From positions 1 through 41,760 of the forward strand of contig CAKZJB010000127.1 in NCBI GenBank assembly GCA_936940865.1: a stretch of 41,760 nucleotides of DNA, given 5' to 3'. Positions within the stretch are counted from its first letter, which is position 1. Every line of letters starts with the position of its first letter. This stretch comes from an uncultured Asticcacaulis sp. Its GTDB lineage: Bacteria > Pseudomonadota > Alphaproteobacteria > Caulobacterales > Caulobacteraceae. The translations under genes were made by a program, and so were the position numbers. Shown here piece by piece: positions 16,474 through 24,112 of this stretch. Under the pieces are notes generated by a model. That model saw nothing but the letters and a program-made list of their open reading frames with translations. It was not told where the DNA came from and ran no database searches.

Positions 16474-16920
16474 ATGACCGACGACCCGACACCCGCGCAC
16501 CTGCGCCTCGAAAACCAGCTCTGCTTCGCGGTCTATTCCGCCGCGCACGCCTTCGCCCAGGCCTACAAACAGTGGCTGGAGCCCATGGGGCTGACCTATC
16601 CGCAGTATCTGGTCATGCTGCTCCTGTGGGAAAAGGACGGGCGTTCGGTCAACGAACTGGGGCAGCCGCTCAGCCTCGACTCCGGCACCCTGACGCCGCT
16701 TCTGAAGCGCATGGAAAAGGCGGGCTTCGTCACACGCGCCCGCGACGAACGCGACGAGCGTGTGACCCGCATCTTCCTGACCGACGACGGTCGGCGTTTG
16801 CGGCCGAAGGCCGAGGCAATACCGCCGGCCCTCCTCTGTGCGACCGAGCTTTCGCTCAACGAGGCCGCCATAACGCGGGAAAAAATGAAAAATCTGTCGC
16901 GCCGGCTGCGGGCGAGTTAA
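16474..16920 (+). CDS. ohrR: MarR-family peroxide-sensing repressor OhrR
   Basis: DNA-binding repressor of 148 residues that senses organic hydroperoxides through cysteine oxidation. The reactive Cys17 is in LENQLCFAVYSA, the OhrR signature; a second Cys122 near the C-terminus fits the 2-Cys subtype. The winged helix-turn-helix runs through YLVMLLLWEKDGRSVNELGQPLSLDSGTLTPLLKRME (about 46-81; residues listed in part) and the wing TRARDERDERVTRIFLT. The start at 16474 is preferred over an in-frame upstream start (16399), which would place the operators inside the gene. With TATAAT at 16464-16469, the transcript may begin at or very near the start codon, making it leaderless. Confidence 0.93.
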   Translation: MTDDPTPAHLRLENQLCFAVYSAAHAFAQAYKQWLEPMGLTYPQYLVMLLLWEKDGRSVNELGQPLSLDSGTLTPLLKRMEKAGFVTRARDERDERVTRIFLTDDGRRLRPKAEAIPPALLCATELSLNEAAITREKMKNLSRRLRAS

Positions 16921-16978
16921 GCCGGTTGCAATTTACGGCGATCGGCGCATCCTGACTGCCATCGTCTTGGGGGGAACC

Positions 16979-17869
16979 ATGAAGCACACTTTCGCTGGCA
17001 CAGCCATAATCCTGGCCTTTGCGACCTTGACCGCATGCAGCAAGCCTGCCGGGCCTGGTAACGTCAAATATAGTCCGCAGTCGGTGAATACCGCCGCCGC
17101 ACCAGCCGATGCGAAGGCAGGTGCACCCGAGGGCGGACATCCCGACAATCCTGTTTCAGGTCTCGGCGTTCCGCAGTTGGCCTATAGCTACACCTACGGC
17201 TTTCAGGGGCCGGCAAAAGGCATAGAGACCTTGCGGCAGGCCGATCAGGCTGCCTGCGAGCGCTCTGGTCCGGTCGAGTGCCAATTGCTGGCTTCGACCT
17301 CGAACAACGACCGCGAGTCCGATACCGTGAACAAGAGTCTGGAACTCCGTGTGTCGCCGGCATGGCTGAAGCGTTGGAAGAGCGGCCTGGACTCATCGGT
17401 ATCGAATGCCGGTGCGCGCGTTACGGGAGAAAGCGTCAACTCGGAAGATCTGTCGCTGCAGATAGTCGACGTCAGTGCGCGGCTGAAGAACAAGCAGGCC
17501 CTGCGCGACCGTCTTCAGGCCATCATCCGTACGGGCAACGGCAAGATCGCGGAGCTTATCGAAGCCGAAAGCCAACTGTCGCAGGTCCAGGCCGATATCG
17601 AATCGGCGCAGTCGCAGTTGGCCGTAATGCAGTCCCGGGTCGCGACGATCCATCTTGAGCTGAACTACAGCAGCGATTCAGGCGCCGCGTCGAACAGCGT
17701 CTTCGCACCGGTCGCCGAGGCGTGGACCGGCGTCCTTCGCAATATGATGGTGATGGTATCGATCCTGATTACGCTGGCGGCTTTTCTGATCCCCGTGGCA
17801 ATTGTCGCCGGTCCGGTGGCCTGGTGGTTCCTGAAGCGTCGCAAGGCAAGGAAGACGCTTAAAGGCTAA
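16979..17869 (+). CDS. DUF4349 lipoprotein with C-terminal membrane anchor
   Basis: Envelope protein of 296 residues. The signal peptide ends in a lipobox, FATLTAC, with Cys at about 20, so it should be lipid-modified. The central part matches DUF4349: a globular segment with paired cysteines (CERSGPVECQLL), then SLQIVDVSARLKNKQALRDRLQAI followed by a coiled-coil (AELIEAESQLSQVQADIESAQSQLAVMQSR). A hydrophobic helix (VMVSILITLAAFLIPVAIVAG) and a basic tail KRRKARK end the protein. Function of the family is unknown. The ATG at 16979 follows GGGGGG; a TTG twelve bases earlier is less likely. It overlaps the convergent PhzF gene by 11 bases. Confidence 0.85.
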   Translation: MKHTFAGTAIILAFATLTACSKPAGPGNVKYSPQSVNTAAAPADAKAGAPEGGHPDNPVSGLGVPQLAYSYTYGFQGPAKGIETLRQADQAACERSGPVECQLLASTSNNDRESDTVNKSLELRVSPAWLKRWKSGLDSSVSNAGARVTGESVNSEDLSLQIVDVSARLKNKQALRDRLQAIIRTGNGKIAELIEAESQLSQVQADIESAQSQLAVMQSRVATIHLELNYSSDSGAASNSVFAPVAEAWTGVLRNMMVMVSILITLAAFLIPVAIVAGPVAWWFLKRRKARKTLKG

Positions 17870-18674
17870 GCTGGCTTCTCGCGACCGTCAGGGCCTGCCC
17901 GCGCAGCAGCACGCGATCACCGCGCACCTCGGCCTGGATGTCAGCGCCGCGTCGCGGGTGCGCCTGGTAGAAGTCGATCACCGTCTTGTTCAACTGCATG
18001 GCATAGAGCGGCCCCAGCATGCAGTGCATCGAGCCCGTCGCGGGGTCTTCATCTATGCCCATGTCCGGTGCGAACAAACGGCTGACAGCGTCATAGGGCT
18101 TGCCCGGATCGGCCGGCGCCGTCACCACCAGGTGCCGGTCATCATAAACCGAGCCGATATAGGCCGGAAGCGCGCGCAGGTCGGGCTTTAGATTGCGCAC
18201 CTGGTCTTCGGTGGCAAACTGCGCGATCAAGGCAGGCCCAACCCAGACCGCGAGAGGCTCAATGCCGGTTGCCTGCGTGATCTCGTCAGGTATCGCACGG
18301 GTTCGCGGTTGAGGCATGTAGCCGGGAAAGTCCATTTCGTAGCGATCGGTCAGGCGCCGCACATGCAACGGCCCCGACAGCGTATCGAAGGTCAAAATGT
18401 CGGCGTCGTTGCCCATCTCGGCGAACAGCGCATGGGCCGAGGCCAGGGTCGCATGCCCGCACAACCTCACTTCCATGGCGGGCGTGAACCAGCGCAGGCC
18501 GAACCGCGCCGGATCTTCCGTCTTCAGCAAGTACGCCGTTTCGGCCTGATTGTTTTCCATGGCCAGCGCCTGCATGAAGGCGTCGTCCGGCCAGGCGTCG
18601 AAGGGTTCGACGACACAGGCGGGATTACCCCTGAAGGGCTGGCTGGCGAAGGCGTCGACGAGGAACTGGCGCAT
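17859..18674 (-). CDS. PhzF-family isomerase
   Basis: Cytosolic protein of 271 residues with the diaminopimelate-epimerase-like double fold. Hallmarks are the N-terminal VDAFASQPFRGNPACVV, the catalytic Glu in MENNQAETAYLL (about residue 46), RWFTPAMEVRLCGHATLASAHALF and the late DPATGSMHC block. PhzF itself isomerises dihydro-3-hydroxyanthranilate in phenazine synthesis, but no other phenazine gene is present, so this is one of the many orphan PhzF-like proteins with unknown substrate. The start at 18674 gives the canonical MRQFLVDAF beginning; longer in-frame extensions lack homology. Its stop overlaps the stop region of the convergent DUF4349 gene. Confidence 0.9.
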   Translation of the reverse strand: MRQFLVDAFASQPFRGNPACVVEPFDAWPDDAFMQALAMENNQAETAYLLKTEDPARFGLRWFTPAMEVRLCGHATLASAHALFAEMGNDADILTFDTLSGPLHVRRLTDRYEMDFPGYMPQPRTRAIPDEITQATGIEPLAVWVGPALIAQFATEDQVRNLKPDLRALPAYIGSVYDDRHLVVTAPADPGKPYDAVSRLFAPDMGIDEDPATGSMHCMLGPLYAMQLNKTVIDFYQAHPRRGADIQAEVRGDRVLLRGQALTVARSQLSL

Positions 18675-18726
18675 GCGAAAGGCTCCGTGACTCCGCTCCC
18701 TATTCGCGCCAACGCCTGAAGTCAAA

Positions 18727-19332
18727 TCAGTGGACCGTCACCTTGCCAGCATCGCTCATATGGACGATGTGCTTGCCGATGCCTGGGATATCCATCTGCA
18801 TATCACCGGGCGACATGCCGGACGGACACGCCCCCATCCAGTTGGCCGTCATTTCGACATCGCTTTCGGACTTGCCCATGACCGGCGGCGACATTGTGCT
18901 TTTGATCGACTGCTTGAACGCGGTATCGCTGAGCGTGGTCAATTCGATGTGGCTGTTGATCGTTCGCCCGCCGGTTTCGCAAACCTGATCGATCACCGCG
19001 CCGGTGGCCGTGGGCACGACGTCGTTCTTGCTGCACTTGACGTCGTTTGCGCCCATCTGACCGGCCGCCTTCATCCACTTTTGCGCGGCGGTCTCATCGA
19101 CGCAGACGCTGTTCTTCACCGTCTTCATTTTCGTATCGGGCATCTCCATCGTCATTTCCCAAAGGCCGGGCTTGCGCGCCATGGGGTTCTGGAACGTGCC
19201 GACGGTCGTGGCGGCCGCCGCATGGGACTCGGCCGTCACGGAGGGGCCTGATGCCTGAGGCGCCGGCTTGCTGCATGCCGAAAGCATAATGAAAGCAATG
19301 GATAAACACACGTTTCTACGCAAATACCACAT
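18727..19332 (-). CDS. DUF3617 lipoprotein, copy 2
   Basis: Envelope lipoprotein of 201 residues: signal peptide with lipobox MLSACSKPA (Cys about 19), then a low-complexity linker and a DUF3617 domain opening with RKPGLWEMTMEMPDTKMKT. Cysteines in NSVCVDE, VKCSKND, QVCETGG and GACPSGM are probably disulfide-forming in the periplasm. The family has no defined function. A strong AGGAGG precedes the ATG at 19332. It lies 32 bases downstream of a paralogous DUF3617 gene on the same strand, so the two are probably cotranscribed. Confidence 0.85.
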   Translation of the reverse strand: MWYLRRNVCLSIAFIMLSACSKPAPQASGPSVTAESHAAAATTVGTFQNPMARKPGLWEMTMEMPDTKMKTVKNSVCVDETAAQKWMKAAGQMGANDVKCSKNDVVPTATGAVIDQVCETGGRTINSHIELTTLSDTAFKQSIKSTMSPPVMGKSESDVEMTANWMGACPSGMSPGDMQMDIPGIGKHIVHMSDAGKVTVH

Positions 19333-19364
19333 ACAGACCTCCTGCTTTACAGTTGTCAAACGGG

Positions 19365-19946
19365 CTATTTGGCTACGACCTTGCTCGCGCCTGGCGCCAT
19401 TCCGGCCGGACAATCGCCGATGCGTCTGCCATCAGCGGTCGTGTGGACATCACCATGACCGGCAAAGGCCGGCTCGTAAAGCGTTTCCATATCCTGATGA
19501 AAGCTACCGATGCCCATATCTATGTCGATATGGCTGGTTACGGTCGTGTCGTTCTTCGCGCACACGGATTCGATATGGGCGGACTCGCCCTCGATCTTAA
19601 GTTCGTGTTTGCGGCAGTCCATCTTTTCCGGATTGGCCGGCAGTTCGGCCAGGTTTTCCGCCAGCGACGGGCCCACGCAGATACGCCGCGTTTCCCGGAA
19701 GCCCATCTCGTCACGGCGGTAGGTCACTTCCCACAGGCCCGGTGTCACCGCGATCGAGGCGATCGGCGCGGGGGCCGAACCCGACAAGGACTTCAGTTGA
19801 GCATCGGCCTCGGCCTGCAACGAACTCGCCTCGGCGTCGCTGATCACAGCGGCCGGCGTCTCGCCCGCGACGGGGCCGGCTTCGTGCGGCCTGGAACAGC
19901 TTGCCAAGGCCAGGACGCCCAGCGACAACGACAGGATTTGACGCAT
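19365..19946 (-). CDS. DUF3617 lipoprotein, copy 1
   Basis: Paralogue of the next gene, 193 residues. The lipobox is LALASCSRP (Cys about 17). The DUF3617 domain starts at VTPGLWEVTYRRDEMGFRETRR and includes the same cysteine layout (RRICVGP, MDCRKHE, SVCAKND, GDCPAGMAPG). ICVGPSLAENLAELP corresponds to SVCVDETAAQKWMK in copy 2. The ATG at 19946 has GGAGGG seven bases upstream; a GTG two codons earlier lies too close to that site. Probable first gene of a two-gene envelope-lipoprotein unit; function unknown. Confidence 0.85.
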   Translation of the reverse strand: MRQILSLSLGVLALASCSRPHEAGPVAGETPAAVISDAEASSLQAEADAQLKSLSGSAPAPIASIAVTPGLWEVTYRRDEMGFRETRRICVGPSLAENLAELPANPEKMDCRKHELKIEGESAHIESVCAKNDTTVTSHIDIDMGIGSFHQDMETLYEPAFAGHGDVHTTADGRRIGDCPAGMAPGASKVVAK

Positions 19947-19998
19947 AATCACCCTCCGGCCGTTGTCTTAGCGCATATTGTCGTAAAGGGGAAATGCG

Positions 19999-20712
19999 TC
20001 ACGATAGCCGCGGGTCTTCAGGCAATTGCCAGTCGATCGGCGGATAGCCTTTCGCTTCGAGGAAACGGTTTGCCTTCGAGAACGGACGGCTGCCGAAAAA
20101 GCCGTTATGCGCCGACAAGGGCGACGGGTGCGGCGACTTGATGACCAGGTGGCGCGAGGTGTCGACGAAGGCCGCCTTTTTCTGCGCGTAACTGCCCCAC
20201 AGGATAAAGACCACCGAATGCGGCTGATCGTTGACGGCACGGATGACGGCGTCGGTGAAATGTTCCCAGCCCTTGCCCTGATGGATATTGGCCTGCCCCA
20301 TCTCGACCGTCAGGACGGCGTTGAGCAGCAGCACGCCCTGCTTCGCCCAGTGTTCGAGGAAACCGTGCCGGGCCGGCGCAATCCCGAGGTCCGCCTGCAG
20401 CTCCTTGTAGATGTTGGTCAGCGACGGCGGAATCTTCACGCCGGGCCGGACCGAAAACGACAGGCCGTGCGCCTGGCCTTCGCCGTGATAGGGATCCTGC
20501 CCCAGGATCACCACCCGCACATGATCGAGCGGCGTCAGGTCCAGCGCCCGGAAATATTCGCTGCCTTTCGGAAAGATGTGCGCCCCGGCCGCCCGGCGGT
20601 CCTGGATGAAAGCCTTGAGCCTTCCCATGTACGGTTTGGCAAATTCGTCCGCCAGAGCCTTCTTCCAGCTTTCGTCGAGCTTCACCTCGGGCGCGGTGCC
20701 GGCTTCTGTCAT
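19999..20712 (-). CDS. ung: Uracil-DNA glycosylase, family 1
   Basis: DNA-repair enzyme of 237 residues that removes uracil from DNA. All family-1 motifs are present: the water-activating GQDPYHGEGQAHGLSFSV (about 73-90), LLLNAVLTVEMG, VFILWGSYAQKK and the DNA-intercalating SPHPSPLSAHNGFFGSRPFS. The ATG at 20712 has GAGGAC upstream and gives the usual length; another in-frame ATG nine codons earlier is possible. It is divergent from the CocE/NonD hydrolase gene, with about 150 bases between them. Confidence 0.96.
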   Translation of the reverse strand: MTEAGTAPEVKLDESWKKALADEFAKPYMGRLKAFIQDRRAAGAHIFPKGSEYFRALDLTPLDHVRVVILGQDPYHGEGQAHGLSFSVRPGVKIPPSLTNIYKELQADLGIAPARHGFLEHWAKQGVLLLNAVLTVEMGQANIHQGKGWEHFTDAVIRAVNDQPHSVVFILWGSYAQKKAAFVDTSRHLVIKSPHPSPLSAHNGFFGSRPFSKANRFLEAKGYPPIDWQLPEDPRLS

Positions 20713-20863
20713 GGGTCCGTCCTCAATAAATGACGGCAAAGTTTCGCCGCGACTCTAGGCAGGCGTCAAGACGAAGTCCCAAGCCGTTTTCGATGCATAT
20801 GAAACATTGTAACCCGGGGACAAGCGTGTATTGTCGCGCAATCGTCATTTCAGGGGACGCAAC

Positions 20864-22777
20864 ATGACCCGTATCCGCCTGGCCGCGATGGCCGCTCTTC
20901 TCCCGCTCGTCCTGGCCGCTTCCGCAGGCGCACAGACGGTCACTCCAATGACGCCGGACGTCGTCAAAAGCTATGACAAGGTCCGGCCGCAGGCCAACTT
21001 CATCCGCCGCGAAGTCATGATCCCCATGCGCGACGGCACGAAGTTGTACACCGTCATCGTCATGCGGAAAGGCACCAGGAACGGCCCGATCCTGCTGTCG
21101 CGCACGCCATACGACGCCAAGAGCTCGGTCGCCCGCGTCGCCAGCCAGGACATCGACGAGATCGTGCCGGCCATGGATATAGAGTTCGTCGACGACGGCT
21201 ATATCCGCGTCTATCAGGACATCCGCGGTCTGCACAATTCCGAAGGCGAGTTCATCATGAACCGTCCGATCCGCGGCCCGCTCAACACAACCGATATCGA
21301 TGAAGCCACCGACGCCTACGACACCATCGACTGGCTGGTGAAGAACGTGCCGGAATCGAACGGCAAGGTCGGCATCATCGGCTCGTCCTACCTCGGCTTC
21401 ACTTCGCTGATGGCTGAAATCGATCCGCACCCGGCGCTGAAGGCAGCCGTGCCGCAAAGCCCGATGGTCGACGGCTGGATGGGGGACGACTGGTTCCATA
21501 ACGGCGCCTACCGCCAGCCCAGCTTCGATTATGTCGTCGAACAGAGCACCGGCAAGGCCGAGGCAGGCGGCACGGCGACCGGCGTCGGCGACGACTATAC
21601 GCGGTATCTCGAAGCCGGTTCGGCTGGCGATTTCGCCCGCAAATGGGGTTACGACACCTACCCCTTCTCGCAGAAGCTGATGCAGAACCCGGCCTATACC
21701 GATTTCTGGTCGCTGCAGGCGGTCGACAAATGGCTGGCGGCGCGGCCGCTGACCGTGCCGACCATGCTGGTCGTCGGCCAGTGGGACCAGGAAGATTCCT
21801 ACGGCGCGCCGGCCGTCTATCGCGCCTGGGAGCCCAAGGACACCAAGAACGACAAGCTGTCGCTGGTCATCGGTCCGTGGCGCCATTCGGGTGTCAACCA
21901 CTATGGTTACGGTCTCGGTGACCTGACCTTCACCGGCGACACGGCGCGCGAGTTCCGCGTCAAGTACCTGAAGCCCTTCTTCGACCACTATCTCAAGGAT
22001 GCGCCCGATCCGAAAACGCCGCCCGTACTGACCTATGCGACCGGCGAGAACCATTGGGACGTGTCGCAAAATTGGCCGGCGGGCAATCCCGTCAAGCTGT
22101 ATCTGGGGGACGGGTTCAAACTCTCGTTCCAACAGGCAAGCGCCGGCGGCCACGACGACTATGTATCCGATCCGTCGAAGCCCGTACCGTTCATCCCCCG
22201 CCCTATCAACATGGCCGATCCCTTCCAGTGGAAGCCGTGGCTGGTCCACGACCAGCGCTTCGTGTCCGACCGTCCCGATGTTCTGGTCTACCAGACGGAG
22301 GTGCTCGACAAACCGGTCCATATCATGGGCGCGCCGCTGGTCGATCTGTTCGCCGCCACATCCGGCACGGACAGCGACTGGGTGGTCAAGCTGATCGACG
22401 TCTATCCCAACACGTCGAGCGAAGGCGCGGCGCAAGGCTCCACGGTTGCCGAAATGGCCGGGTTCGAACTGCCCATCGGTATCGAGATCTTCCGCGGACG
22501 ATATCTCCACGGCTTCGACAAACCGCAGGCCCTGACGCCCGGCAAGCTCGAGGAGTACAAGTGGTCGCTGCCCAATGTCGACCATGTCTTCCTGCCGGGC
22601 CACAAGATCATGGTGCAGGTACAGTCGAGTCTGTTTCCGCTCTATGACCGCAACCCGCAGACCTTCGTACCGAACATCTTCAACGCCAAGCCAGGCGATT
22701 ACAAGGCTGCGACCGAAAGCGTCTACCACGGCGGCAAGGCTGCCTCAGCCATCGTATTGCCCATTGCCGATCAATAG
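20864..22777 (+). CDS. Exported CocE/NonD-family hydrolase (S15 peptidase fold)
   Basis: Serine hydrolase of 637 residues with a Sec signal peptide (TRIRLAAMAALLPLVLAAS, cleavage after AGAQ). The catalytic alpha/beta domain holds the nucleophile Ser175 in IIGSSYLGFTS, the Asp in VVGQWDQEDSYG and the His in GPWRHSGVNHYG. The C-terminal jelly-roll domain typical of X-Pro dipeptidyl-peptidase/cocaine esterase proteins follows (from about residue 420; VFLPGHKIMVQVQSSLFPLYDRN). Members include acylases, glutaryl-cephalosporin hydrolases and peptidases; the substrate is not predictable. The ATG at 20864 follows CAGGGGA. A terminator-like hairpin is found 56 bases after the stop. Confidence 0.9.
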   Translation: MTRIRLAAMAALLPLVLAASAGAQTVTPMTPDVVKSYDKVRPQANFIRREVMIPMRDGTKLYTVIVMRKGTRNGPILLSRTPYDAKSSVARVASQDIDEIVPAMDIEFVDDGYIRVYQDIRGLHNSEGEFIMNRPIRGPLNTTDIDEATDAYDTIDWLVKNVPESNGKVGIIGSSYLGFTSLMAEIDPHPALKAAVPQSPMVDGWMGDDWFHNGAYRQPSFDYVVEQSTGKAEAGGTATGVGDDYTRYLEAGSAGDFARKWGYDTYPFSQKLMQNPAYTDFWSLQAVDKWLAARPLTVPTMLVVGQWDQEDSYGAPAVYRAWEPKDTKNDKLSLVIGPWRHSGVNHYGYGLGDLTFTGDTAREFRVKYLKPFFDHYLKDAPDPKTPPVLTYATGENHWDVSQNWPAGNPVKLYLGDGFKLSFQQASAGGHDDYVSDPSKPVPFIPRPINMADPFQWKPWLVHDQRFVSDRPDVLVYQTEVLDKPVHIMGAPLVDLFAATSGTDSDWVVKLIDVYPNTSSEGAAQGSTVAEMAGFELPIGIEIFRGRYLHGFDKPQALTPGKLEEYKWSLPNVDHVFLPGHKIMVQVQSSLFPLYDRNPQTFVPNIFNAKPGDYKAATESVYHGGKAASAIVLPIADQ

Positions 22778-22832
22778 TTGATTTTCAGGCGAAATTTTCG
22801 AAAAAATTGCGCCTGATCGGGGAATCGAAAAG

Positions 22833-22860
22833 GCGGCGGATCACGACGATCCGTCGCTTT
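22833..22860 (+). terminator. Terminator hairpin after the CocE/NonD hydrolase gene
   Basis: GCGGCGGATC (22833-22842) pairs with GATCCGTCGC (22848-22857), one G-T wobble, five-base loop, followed by TTTCGT. It is the best terminator candidate downstream of the hydrolase stop at 22777. Confidence 0.6.
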
Positions 22861-22932
22861 CGTATCGCGTCCGATAGGCGAGAGCGAGATGAAATAGAGT
22901 GGAAGCATGGGGACGCGTTGCTGCTACGGCTT

Positions 22933-22994
22933 CCCCCTTCCGTCTGCTCCGCTGCGCTTCGCAGCCACCTTCCCCGTGAACGGGGAAGGAATTA
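22933..22994 (+). repeat. Family A palindromic repeat, single copy
   Basis: CCCCCTTCCGTC, a variable part with its own small hairpin (CTGCG-CTTC-GCAG), then a 22-base palindrome at 22968-22989 with arms CCTTCCCCGT/ACGGGGAAGG and AATTA. Same order as the left copy at 2696-2756. Confidence 0.85.
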
Positions 22995-23048
22995 AACGGC
23001 TTATACCAACGGTCATAAAAAATGACCGCCGGTATTCTTTTTTTCGGC

Positions 23049-23156
23049 TCAAACGCCGCATGGCTAGCCGCCCACGAAGCGTTGTCCTGACGCTTCGCTC
23101 TTTCAGGACAAGGCGGCGGCGGGCAAAGTACGAAAAGATTGGCGCCCCTGCCAACG
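23049..23156 (-). repeat. Family B intergenic repeat, copy 2
   Basis: Reverse-complement copy of 15848-15937, sharing GCCGCATGGCT-GCCGCCCA, the GAAGCG-TGTCCT block, GACAAGGCGGCGGCGGGC and CGCCCCTGCCAACG. About 17 bases (around 23127-23143) are present here but not in copy 1. Confidence 0.85.
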
Positions 23157-23267
23157 GCGATAGAGCCAAAGCCAATCGCCGTTGGTTTAGCTCCCTTCCT
23201 TCCCCGCGAAGCATTGCGTAGGCACCACATGCCGTGATGCTTCGACGTCAAATCAAATCGCTTTAAA

Positions 23268-23972
23268 TCAATGTTGATATTTCGCCTTTTCGGCTTCGCG
23301 CTCAGCATTCCAGGCTTTCAATAAAACCGCACGGCGCTTGGGATAGCGGTGCTCTGTCGGCGCCCAGCGCACGATGCGATCGGTGCGAAAATGACGGAAG
23401 GCTTCGCGCATCTCGCACCAGCCAATCAGCAGCCGCACATGGTCGAAGAAGCCAAGCGCGATCGGCCACACCGTGCGTTCGGTCGTCACCCCCTTCAGGT
23501 CGATATAATGCATTTCGACGCGGGACTCGCGGCGGATCGCCATGCGGACGTCGCCCAGGTCGATGGCGTGTTTCTCGAGCGGCGGCCAGGCCGGGGCCAC
23601 GATCAGACCCGTCGCCTCCAGGTCGTCGCTGAGATCCTTGGGCAGGACGGCCGAGATCTTGGTCAGGGCGTTCTGCGCGGCTTCCGCCAGACGCGAATCC
23701 GCCCGGTCGACGACCCAGCGCGTGCCCAGAACCAGGGCCTCCAGTTCTTCCTGTGACAGCATGAGCGGCGGCAGCATATAGCCGGGCCTGAGCACGTAGC
23801 CGACGCCAGGCTCACCTTCGATATGGGCGCCCTGCGCCTGAAGCGCGGCAATATCGCGGTAGAGCGTACGCAGAGAGATATCGAGTTCGCGCGCCAGTTC
23901 GGCGCCCGCCACGGGATAGCGGTGGCGGCGGAGCAGTTGCAGCAGATCGAGAAGGCGCGTAGCGCGGGACAT
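23268..23972 (-). CDS. YafY/WYL-domain transcriptional regulator
   Basis: Regulator of 234 residues. The N-terminal DeoR-like winged helix is SRATRLLDLLQLLRRHRYPVAG, ELARELDISLRTLYRDIAAL, followed by the family segment GVGYVLRPGYMLPPLMLSQEELEALVLG. The C-terminal WYL domain (about 130-215) includes RVEMHYIDLKGVTTERTVWPIALGFFDHVRLLIGWCEMREAFRHFRTDRI (in part), thought to sense nucleic acid or small ligands. The start at 23972 is where family homology begins; an extension upstream is unsupported. It is divergent from a TetR-type gene 138 bases away. Its target is not evident. Confidence 0.9.
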   Translation of the reverse strand: MSRATRLLDLLQLLRRHRYPVAGAELARELDISLRTLYRDIAALQAQGAHIEGEPGVGYVLRPGYMLPPLMLSQEELEALVLGTRWVVDRADSRLAEAAQNALTKISAVLPKDLSDDLEATGLIVAPAWPPLEKHAIDLGDVRMAIRRESRVEMHYIDLKGVTTERTVWPIALGFFDHVRLLIGWCEMREAFRHFRTDRIVRWAPTEHRYPKRRAVLLKAWNAEREAEKAKYQH

Positions 23973-24073
23973 GACGACCTCGTCAAAAGGAATCCGGTAC
24001 GCGTTACTGATGTAATGGATTTCCATATCCTAATGCCAAATTCTGACAGCAGGAACCTTAAATTTTCGAAATG

Positions 24074-24112
24074 TTGACCCAACGTCCAAAATCATACATA
24101 CCAGTCGGTATG
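24074..24112 (+). promoter_or_regulatory. tetR-type promoter with operator overlapping the start codon
   Basis: TTGACC (24074-24079), a 17-base spacer and CATACC (24097-24102) form a plausible promoter. The palindrome CATACCAGTCGGTATG (24097-24112) is a typical TetR-family operator (arms CATACC/GGTATG). It covers the -10 and ends with the ATG of the gene, indicating autorepression and a transcript with little or no leader. Confidence 0.7.

Larger units (their letters stand above)
22778..23267. other. 490-base intergenic region filled with palindromes and repeats
   Basis: No credible gene. In order it holds an AT-rich imperfect hairpin with arms TCAGGCG/CGCCTGA (22785-22816), a terminator (22833-22860), a family A repeat (22933-22994), a hairpin CGGTCAT-5-ATGACCG with outer TACC/GGTA (23004-23034), family B repeat copy 2 (23049-23156), an 11-base-pair hairpin CCAACGGCGAT/ATCGCCGTTGG (23151-23185), and an 8-base-pair hairpin CGAAGCAT/ATGCTTCG (23207-23244). 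Short open frames here lie across these repeats and are not believed. Confidence 0.8.

Noticed and set aside
17859-18674. Phenazine biosynthesis cluster suggested by PhzF
   Set aside because: No other phz gene is in the window; orphan PhzF-like proteins are common.
20723-22729. 668-codon open frame antisense to the CocE/NonD hydrolase
   Set aside because: No motif or signal; the opposite strand has an intact catalytic triad and signal peptide.
22841-23308. Short open frames in the hairpin-rich gap between the CocE hydrolase and YafY genes
   Set aside because: Their predicted residues are translations of repeat families A and B, also found at other intergenic sites.
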